Shown here one piece after another: positions 57,863-64,000 of a DNA stretch of 64,000 nt. The first letter of the stretch is position 1. Each line of letters starts with the position of its first letter. The notes below the pieces were generated by a model. That model was not told the origin of the DNA. It was given only the letters and a program-made list of their open reading frames with translations, and ran no database searches. The stretch is from Novosphingobium sp. ST904 (GTDB lineage: Bacteria; Pseudomonadota; Alphaproteobacteria; Sphingomonadales; Sphingomonadaceae), in contig NZ_LGJH01000162.1 in NCBI RefSeq assembly GCF_001298105.1, positions 107,762 through 171,761 of the forward strand, given 5' to 3'. A program made the translations under genes and the position numbers.

Positions 57863-60586
57863 ATGGATGCCGAAATGCAAGCAGACTGGGCCGGCGCGAT
57901 CGCCCGCGCCCGCGCCCACGCCCCCTATCTCTCCAGCGCGCTAGGCCGCCTGCCCGCCCTGACCGAACTGCTCGCTGCGGGACAAGGCGAGGCCGCGCTC
58001 GACTGGGCGCGTGCCGCCGGTGAAGGCGCTCCCAGCGTCGGCGCGGCCCTGAGGCGCGAAAAGCAGGCCATGGCTCTTGCCCTCGCGATCGGCGACCTTG
58101 CCGGGGCCTTCCCCCTGCTCACGGTGACGGGCGAACTGTCCGCCCTGGCCGACCGCGCGCTCGACGCCGCCATTGCCGAGGGCATCCGCCGCCGCGTGCC
58201 CGATGCCGAGCCTGCGGGCTTCCTTGCCCTGGCGCTCGGCAAGCATGGTGCCCGCGAACTCAACTACAGCTCTGACATCGATCCGATCCTGCTGTTCGAT
58301 CCGCAGCTCCTCCCCCGCCGTGACCGCGACGAGCCCGGTGAAGCCGCCCAGCGCGTGGCCCGCGCCGTGGTCGAAACGCTCGCCGGGGTAACCGAGGAAG
58401 GCTACGTCTTCCGAACCGACTTGCGATTGCGCCCGGCGTCCGAAGTCAGCCCGCTGGCGATCTCGATAAATGGCGCCCTCACTCACTACGAATCCTCCGC
58501 CCTCGCCTGGGAGCGCGCAGCCTTCATTCGCGCCCGCGCCTGCTCGGGCGACATTGCGGCGGGCGAGGCATTCCTTGCCGCCATCCGCTCGTTTGTCTGG
58601 CGCAAGAGCCTCGACTTCGGCGCCATTGCCGAAATCGGCCGCCTAACCGCACAGATCCGCGCCAATACCCGCGGAAGTGTCACCGTCGGCCCCGGCTTCG
58701 ATCTCAAGAAAGGGCGCGGCGGCATTCGCGAGGTCGAATTCTACGCCCAGACTCACCAGCTCATCCACGGCGGCCGCAACCCCGCGCTGCGCCTGCGCGG
58801 CACCCGCGCAACACTGGACGCGCTGGCCGAAGCCGGGCTCGTCCCGCCCGAGGATGCGCGTCTGCTTGGCGAAAGCTACGATCGGCTCCGCACCGTCGAG
58901 CACCGCTTGCAGATGATGCAGGACCAGCAGACCCATTCCCTGCCGACCAGGCCCGAACTGCTGGACGAAGTCGCCCGTCTGGACGGCCTGCCGGACGGCG
59001 CCGCCCTGATTGCCGAGCTGACCGGAATCACCGAAGCCGTCGGCGAGCGTTACGATGCGCTGGTCATGGCCAATATGCCCAGCGGGCCTGCAATCGCGAT
59101 TGCCACGCCTCCGCAGGAAGACCTGCGCGACGAACTGATGCATCTGGGGTTTGCCGATCCCGACGCCATGGTCGTCCGGATCGAAGGCTGGCTTTCGGGC
59201 CGGATGCGGGCCCTGCGCAGCGACGCGGCACGGCTTGCCTTCGAAGCGATTCGCCCGAACCTGCTTGCCGCCCTGGCCGCGGCACCCGAGCCGGAGCGGG
59301 CCATGGCGCGCTGGGAACAGCTCCTCAACAACCTGCCCACGGCGATCAACCTGTTCCGCCTGCTCGAAGCACGCCCGGCCCTGATCGAGCGGCTGGCGCG
59401 AATCCTCAGCCTCGCTCCCCCGCTCGCCGATTCGCTTGCCCGGCGTGCTGACCTGCTTGACCCCCTGATCGACGCAAGCGCCTTCGACCTGCCCGGCACC
59501 CTGCCCGAACTGATCGCCGAGTTCTCTCGCTTCGAACCCGGCGACGATTACGAACGCAAGCTCAATACGGTCCGCCGCAAGGTCGGGGATCGCCGCTTTG
59601 CCCTGGGCGTGCAACTGATCGAAGGCGTGAACGACCCGCTGGACATCGGCCATGCCCTCGGCCGGATCGCCGAGGCCGCGCTCGTGGTTCTGACCGACGC
59701 GGCGGTTACGGAATTCCGGGACGTTCATGGCAGCGTGCCCGGTAGCGAACTCGTTGTACTGGGCCTTGGCCGAATGGGCGGCGGCGTGCTCACACACGCC
59801 TCCGACCTCGATCTAATCTATCTTTTCACCGGCGATTTCTCGCAGGAATCGGATGGACGGCGGCCGCTCGGCGCCACGCTCTACTACAACCGCCTGTCCC
59901 AGCGGGTGACGGCCGCGCTCTCCGTGCAAACCGCCGAAGGCGCGCTTTACGAAGTGGACACAAGGCTGCGTCCCTCCGGCGAGCAGGGCCCGCCCGCCGC
60001 CAGCCTCGACAGTTTCGCCCGCTACCAGCAGGAGCAGGCATGGACCTGGGAACACATGGCGCTCTGCCGCGCCCGTCCGCTCCGCGGCTCGCGCGAAGCT
60101 CGCGGCAAACTGGGCACGATCATCCGCGATGTGCTCACCGCTCCCCGCGATCCGGCCCGGCTGCGCACCGATGTACTGGAAATGCGCACCCGCATGGCCG
60201 GCCACAAGCCGCCGAAAGGCCCGCTCGACGTCAAGCTGATGCGCGGCGGGCTGGTGGACCTGGAATTCCTTGTCCACTTCACCCAGTTGCGCAGCGGGGA
60301 AGGTCTCGATGCCGACCTGGGCGAGGCGGTCCGCCTGCTGGCTGCAAAAGGGCTGCTTCCGGCAAGCCTTGAGCCTGCGCATGACGTGCTGACGCGCCTG
60401 CTTGTCGCCGCCCGCCTGCTCGCCCCCGATTCACTGAAACCTGTGGATGCCGCCTGCATGGCGCTGGTGCGCGCATGTGGCTATGGCGACTGGCAAGACC
60501 TCGAGAACAGCCTGGCCCGGGCCCGCGCGCAAGTTGCCGCGGCCTGGCAACAGGCCTTCGACGAAACACTGGAGACCACCCCATGA
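57863..60586 (+). CDS. glnE: Bifunctional glutamine synthetase adenylyltransferase/deadenylase
   Basis: GlnE controls glutamine synthetase by adding and removing AMP according to nitrogen status. The 907-residue protein has two nucleotidyltransferase domains: the N-terminal deadenylylation domain with GKHGARELNYSSDIDPILLF and the C-terminal adenylylation domain with GLGRMGGGVLTHASDLDLIY. The ATG at 57863 is chosen because AGGAAG lies 5-6 bases upstream; an in-frame ATG at 57824 has none. With gltBD at the left end of the window, it links this segment to nitrogen assimilation, although they are far apart. Confidence 0.95.
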   Translation: MDAEMQADWAGAIARARAHAPYLSSALGRLPALTELLAAGQGEAALDWARAAGEGAPSVGAALRREKQAMALALAIGDLAGAFPLLTVTGELSALADRALDAAIAEGIRRRVPDAEPAGFLALALGKHGARELNYSSDIDPILLFDPQLLPRRDRDEPGEAAQRVARAVVETLAGVTEEGYVFRTDLRLRPASEVSPLAISINGALTHYESSALAWERAAFIRARACSGDIAAGEAFLAAIRSFVWRKSLDFGAIAEIGRLTAQIRANTRGSVTVGPGFDLKKGRGGIREVEFYAQTHQLIHGGRNPALRLRGTRATLDALAEAGLVPPEDARLLGESYDRLRTVEHRLQMMQDQQTHSLPTRPELLDEVARLDGLPDGAALIAELTGITEAVGERYDALVMANMPSGPAIAIATPPQEDLRDELMHLGFADPDAMVVRIEGWLSGRMRALRSDAARLAFEAIRPNLLAALAAAPEPERAMARWEQLLNNLPTAINLFRLLEARPALIERLARILSLAPPLADSLARRADLLDPLIDASAFDLPGTLPELIAEFSRFEPGDDYERKLNTVRRKVGDRRFALGVQLIEGVNDPLDIGHALGRIAEAALVVLTDAAVTEFRDVHGSVPGSELVVLGLGRMGGGVLTHASDLDLIYLFTGDFSQESDGRRPLGATLYYNRLSQRVTAALSVQTAEGALYEVDTRLRPSGEQGPPAASLDSFARYQQEQAWTWEHMALCRARPLRGSREARGKLGTIIRDVLTAPRDPARLRTDVLEMRTRMAGHKPPKGPLDVKLMRGGLVDLEFLVHFTQLRSGEGLDADLGEAVRLLAAKGLLPASLEPAHDVLTRLLVAARLLAPDSLKPVDAACMALVRACGYGDWQDLENSLARARAQVAAAWQQAFDETLETTP

Positions 60587-61068
60587 ACACTCCTGCACCC
60601 GGAAACTTCGGCACCGGCGACACCTTTCCCGATATCGCGCTCGAAACGCCGGAAGGCGGCACCGTGAAAGTCTCGGACTTCGCGGGCAGGAAGCTGGTCG
60701 TGTTCTTCTATCCCAAGGACAGCACCCCCGGCTGCACCACGGAAAACATCGATTTCTCGGCCCTGAAGGACCAGTTCGATGCGGCCGGAACCGCACTCCT
60801 CGGGGTGAGCAAGGACTCCGCCAAAAGGCACCAGAACTTCATTGCCAAGCACGATCTCAAGGCGCCGCTCGCCACTGACGCCGAGGAAAACGGACTCTCC
60901 GACGCGCTCGGCATCTGGACCGAAAAGCAGAACTACGGCCGCACTTACATGGGCATGGTCCGCACCACCTACCTGATCGGCGCCGACGGCAAGATCGCCC
61001 GCGTGTGGGACAAGGTGAAGGTCAAGGATCACGCACAGCAGGTACTGGAGGCCGCGAAGGCGCTCTGA
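60583..61068 (+). CDS. bcp: Thioredoxin-dependent thiol peroxidase (Bcp/PrxQ type) with a single cysteine
   Basis: A 161-residue peroxiredoxin that reduces hydroperoxides. The peroxidatic cysteine is in FFYPKDSTPGCTTENIDF. The resolving cysteine normally five residues later in E. coli Bcp is absent (position reads N), and no other cysteine exists in the protein. It must therefore work as a 1-Cys type or be resolved by a separate thiol. Its ATG overlaps the glnE stop by four bases, and the following ferritin-like gene overlaps its own stop by one. Confidence 0.92.
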   Translation: MNTPAPGNFGTGDTFPDIALETPEGGTVKVSDFAGRKLVVFFYPKDSTPGCTTENIDFSALKDQFDAAGTALLGVSKDSAKRHQNFIAKHDLKAPLATDAEENGLSDALGIWTEKQNYGRTYMGMVRTTYLIGADGKIARVWDKVKVKDHAQQVLEAAKAL

Positions 61069-61858
61069 TGACCGGTTCCGTTGCGGCAGCCATCCGCGAA
61101 GCGCTGCTCGAATGTAATCCCTGGGCCAAGGCCATGGCCACGCGCAAGGTCGCGCGCGACTGGCGGCTCGGGAAACTCTCCTTCGCGTTCGACGTGGGAA
61201 TGCCCGACCTTTCCGGACGGCCCGATGCGCCCGAACTGCTGCCCCCGAACCGCATGCCCAAACGCGGCAAGGGCGGGTCCGAGCGCGGCCGGATCGCCCT
61301 GTGGCATGCGCTGGCCCATATCGAATTCGTCGCGATCGACCTTGCACTGGACATGGCAGGGCGCTTCGGCGGGGAGATGGACGAGGGGTTCGTAAGCGAT
61401 TTCCTGTCGGTCGCGGCGGACGAGGCGATGCATTTCGCCCTGCTCGATCGCCATCTGCGAACACTCGGCAGCCGTTACGGCGCGCTGCCGCCCACGATGG
61501 CCTCTGGGAAGCAGCGCATGGAACCCGTCACGACGTGGCTGCCCGCCTCGCAGTGGTTCCGATGGTGCTGGAAGCGCGCGGTCTCGATGTGACCCCGGCC
61601 ACTCTCGAACGCGTCCGGGCTAACGGCGACGAACGCGGCGCGCGCATCCTCGAGCGAATCCTTGACGACGAAATCCGGCACGTCCGGTTCGGCGCAATTC
61701 ATTTCGCCGAGGTCGCCAAACGGTTGGACGAGGACCGGGACAGCCTCTGGAAATCCTTGGTTTCCCGCCACTTTGGAGGGGCCGTTAAGCCACCGTTCAA
61801 CGACTCGGCGCGTCTCGCTGCCGGTTTATCGCGGGATCTATATGCCGGACTTGCCTGA
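61068..61858 (+). CDS. DUF455/ferritin-like domain protein (one frame break)
   Basis: A protein of about 263 residues with a ferritin-like helical bundle. Glutamate and histidine pairs in HALAHIEFVAIDLALD, ADEAMHFALLDRHL and ILDDEIRHVRFGAIHF could bind a di-iron site. The last part is in another frame; adding one G after 61490 joins GALPAHDGLWEAAH. The family (often called DUF455) has no established reaction. It starts within the bcp stop (TGATG), so a link to oxidative stress handling is suggested by context only. Confidence 0.8.
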
Positions 61859-61970
61859 TCTAATCCGTTCGGCATAACTCCAATTCGCGAGACGGCGGGG
61901 GGTTCCGACCATCTCCAAAACTTAGGGTTTGCGCGGCGTACCTTCGGTTCGCCTGCTTAGAACAAGCGTC

Positions 61971-62725
61971 GTGGCTTCGCAGCACGCGGCGGATAACAAG
62001 GTATTGCGAGTGGTCGTAACGAAATTCTTCGCCAAGTTCCGCGCAGTGACCGGTGCCGTCGCCGTCGCAGGTTCCCTAGTCGCCGCTCACCCGGCGATGG
62101 CCAACAGCAGCGCTGCCGCTGCCGATATCTCCGCCCCGCTTCGTGCCTCGCAGGCCGCGAACCAGTCGGCCGGCGGCGGTGAGGACGAGCAGTTCCGCAA
62201 CCTTTTCAGCTCCTGGCAGAACTTCGAGGAAACCGGCCTCGCTTCCGCCAAGGCCAAGCCCGCCATTCCTGGCGCGGCCAAGCTCAGCGCAGTCTCGATC
62301 CCTTCGCGTACTCCGCTTGAAGGCCTCAAGCTGACCAGCAGCTTCGGCATGCGCAACCACCCGATCCTCGGCGCCGCCGCGCCCACAAGGGCATCGATCT
62401 CGGCGCCCCGATCGGCACTCCCATTTACGCTACCGCTGATGGCGTCGTCGGCAAGGCAGCCTGGTTCGGCGGTTACGGCCTGTTCGTTTCGCTCGAACAC
62501 GGCGGAGACCTCGAAACCCGTTACGGTCACATGTCGCGCCTCAACGTTGCCGAAGGCCAGATGGTCCACAAGGGCGACGTGATCGGCTTCGTCGGCACCA
62601 CCGGCAACTCTACCGGCCCGCACCTGCATTACGAAGTCCGCGTTGACGGCGAAGCGGTCAATCCGATCCCCTACATGCAGGGCGATCGCATGGCTGCCGC
62701 CGAAACCGACGCCCAGGGCGGCTGA
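61971..62725 (+). CDS. M23-type murein peptidase (one frame break)
   Basis: A secreted endopeptidase of about 250 residues. It has a signal peptide (AVTGAVAVAGSLVAAHPAMA), a low-complexity linker, and an LytM/M23 domain with the zinc site in HKGIDLGAPIGTPI and HLHYEVRVDG. The HxxxD and HxH ligands are spread across frames. Adding one G after 62372 joins NHPILGGRRAHKGIDLG. The start is uncertain; GTG at 61971 is used, but a later start near 62010 is possible. It should cleave peptidoglycan cross-links during cell-wall growth. A strong terminator follows. Confidence 0.82.
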
Positions 62726-62797
62726 GGCAAAAGTTCCAGGTCGGCCAGGGACCGCGCAAAGACGGACCGGCCATCAAAGATTTGGAGAGGAGGGAAG

Positions 62798-62822
62798 AGG
62801 CGGTCGCAAGGCCGCCTTTTCT
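62798..62822 (+). terminator. Terminator of the M23 peptidase gene
   Basis: AGGCGGTC (62798-62805) pairs with GGCCGCCT (62810-62817), including one T-G wobble, capped by a GCAA tetraloop and followed by TTTTCTT. This is a textbook intrinsic terminator for the plus strand. Confidence 0.9.
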
Positions 62823-62842
62823 TATGGGCGCGCGAGCATCAG

Positions 62843-63736
62843 CTATTCGCGGCCCAGCCTGAAACAGGCCGTTGCAAGCGGCGCTCCCGGAACAGGGCTC
62901 CGTGTACGATAGATTGCAGAGTTCCGGTCCCTCAAGGGCTGCCCTTCGGCCAGAGCCTGTGCTGAGCCGGGGTCGACGATCGTTACATATAGATCGCTCA
63001 GATCGGCCCCGCCGAAGCGGACGTTGGTACAGGCCTTTCCTGGCAATGCAAGGCGCCGGACTTCGCTTCCATCCGGACGGAGGCAGCGAAGCTCACCCGA
63101 AGCAAAGCCGGTGATCCAGAGATTGCCTTCTGCATCCAGTGCCATCCCGTCGCAATCCGGCATGTCCAGAAGCGTGATCGGTTCGCCCAGGCTCCCGCCC
63201 TTTTCGATCGGGAAAGCCCTGACGGCCGCAAAACTCTCGTTGAAATAGAGAAAAGAGCCATCGGCGCTGACACTCAGGCCGTTCGCAAACGCCAGCCCGC
63301 CACGTACTTGAGAGAGCACGCACTCGCTCGAAAGGTGCTGGATGGATGAAGGTGCCGGTCGCCTGCCGGCGAGGATCGCGGCAAGATCGATCGTGCCGAA
63401 ATATATGCCGCCAGCCCCATCCGAGCGCATCTCGTTCACACCGGCCAGTCCATCGACGAGATTACCGAAGGCATGTGTTGCAGGGTGAACCCATTGGATA
63501 CCCCCGCCACCACTCACCAGCAGGCTGCCATCCTCGTTCAACAACAGCCCGCCGACCATGGAGCGCTCAGGCAGCAAGATCCGATCCCCTCCAACCTTCC
63601 GCACACCGCCTTCCACGACATCGGTAAACCAGACATCCTCGCCGTCAACGAGGAGGGCTTCGAGATAGAATCCCGTAGCGAGGCATTCGAACTCGATCCC
63701 GGCTCCCAAGCGACTTCCTTTCCCAAAGCGCATCAT
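62843..63736 (-). CDS. SMP-30/gluconolactonase/LRE family protein
   Basis: A 297-residue six-bladed beta-propeller hydrolase. It has the early VEGGVRKVGG and NEDGSLLVSGGGG turns, NGLSVSADGSFLYFNES, PDCDGMALDAEGNLWI with the metal-binding aspartate/asparagine pair, and CTNVRFGGADLSDLYVT. Family members hydrolyse sugar lactones or related cyclic esters. The window does not show a sugar-catabolic operon around it. The end is 34 bases from the tail of the convergent M23 terminator. Confidence 0.85.
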   Translation of the reverse strand: MMRFGKGSRLGAGIEFECLATGFYLEALLVDGEDVWFTDVVEGGVRKVGGDRILLPERSMVGGLLLNEDGSLLVSGGGGIQWVHPATHAFGNLVDGLAGVNEMRSDGAGGIYFGTIDLAAILAGRRPAPSSIQHLSSECVLSQVRGGLAFANGLSVSADGSFLYFNESFAAVRAFPIEKGGSLGEPITLLDMPDCDGMALDAEGNLWITGFASGELRCLRPDGSEVRRLALPGKACTNVRFGGADLSDLYVTIVDPGSAQALAEGQPLRDRNSAIYRTRSPVPGAPLATACFRLGRE

Positions 63737-63829
63737 GGCGACGCGTTTCGAGATTGATCATATCGGAGTTTGTGAGGGTTTGCGCGCTATGCTGGTGGGT
63801 AGCGCGTGTGCGATGCCGCCGTACATCAT

Positions 63830-63906
<77 letters not shown>

Positions 63907-63920
63907 TCACCGATGGTTTT

Positions 63921-63977
63921 GCGTTTTTCAAACGCGAAGAGGGCCGCTGGGGCCCTCTTTGAGGGCTTTTGGGCCCT
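63921..63977. repeat. Three hairpins in tandem upstream of tRNA-fMet
   Basis: GCGTTT/AAACGC (63921-63935), AAGAGGGCC/GGCCCTCTT (63937-63959, 9 pairs, 5-base loop) and AGGGC/GCCCT (63962-63977) follow in series. The second is a strong terminator-like stem followed by a short T run. No plus-strand gene visible here would need it, so it could end a transcript running from elsewhere, or mark the processed region around the tRNA. Confidence 0.55.
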
Positions 63978-64000
63978 TTGTCATTGTGATGGGTTTTTTT

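Noticed and set aside
58643..59797. Minus-strand 384-residue frame opposite glnE
   Set aside because: Antisense shadow of glnE with repetitive composition.

Overview
The window looks like a chromosomal segment of a sphingomonad-type alphaproteobacterium (Novosphingobium or Sphingomonas-like). The signs are high G+C, dense genes with many ATGA overlaps, the alphaproteobacterial runs leuS-lptE-holA and heparinase-purH, Lpt lipopolysaccharide-export genes, a Zur-like regulator, a POT peptide transporter and amidohydrolases typical of sphingomonads. This assignment is inferred from protein content; no 16S rRNA gene is present. There are two tRNA genes (Leu-UAA and initiator Met) and no insertion sequence, CRISPR array or rRNA.

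Layout: 1-7.2 kb, the end of an unknown acidic protein and the glutamate synthase operon gltB-gltD. 7.2-10.2 kb, an ABM-family protein, uracil-DNA glycosylase, an RNase D-like exonuclease and lptC-lptA. 10.3-13.6 kb, a two-gene island with a phage tail-spike or pectate-lyase-like beta-helix protein. 13.6-19.8 kb, an exopolysaccharide sugar transferase, then holA-lptE-leuS and a DUF3576 lipoprotein on the minus strand. 20.1-22.5 kb, a small secreted protein, an acetoacetyl-CoA-reductase-like SDR, YnfA and a HIT protein. 22.5-26.6 kb, a divergent lipid cluster with a CDP-alcohol phosphatidyltransferase, a lipid kinase, a nucleotidyltransferase-like protein resembling Tam41, and a sugar-nucleotidyltransferase-like protein. 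26.6-36 kb, DUF2141, rpe, heparinase, purH, a Zur-like regulator, a VOC protein, dxs and a hydrolase. 36-41.3 kb, two coupled amidohydrolase-family proteins, the POT transporter, ihfB and tRNA-Leu. 41.3-49.4 kb, a two-gene ABC exporter, queG, an FAD reductase and a thrS-GNAT-spermidine-synthase-like operon. 49.7-56.2 kb, a membrane protein/HTH regulator pair, a glycosyltransferase-like membrane protein, a hydrolase, TPR and luciferase-like genes and a bestrophin. 56.4-63.9 kb, agmatine deiminase, glnE, a single-cysteine Bcp peroxiredoxin, a DUF455/ferritin-like protein, an M23 peptidase, an SMP-30 protein and tRNA-fMet.

A dominating technical feature is the density of single-base frame breaks. 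I can reconstruct 17 in 15 genes, most of them one missing base, and they hit genes that should be indispensable (dxs twice, purH twice, gltB). In nearly every case adding or removing one base restores a continuous family-like protein. This points to indel errors in the read or assembly rather than gene decay, so the affected genes are annotated here as whole CDSs spanning the break.

The most interesting biology is the 22.5-26.6 kb lipid cluster, which together could make an unusual phospholipid or sphingolipid head group. The tandem amidohydrolases, where the second member has lost its recognisable metal ligands, and the isolated tail-spike island between the Lpt genes and an exopolysaccharide glycosyltransferase also deserve attention.
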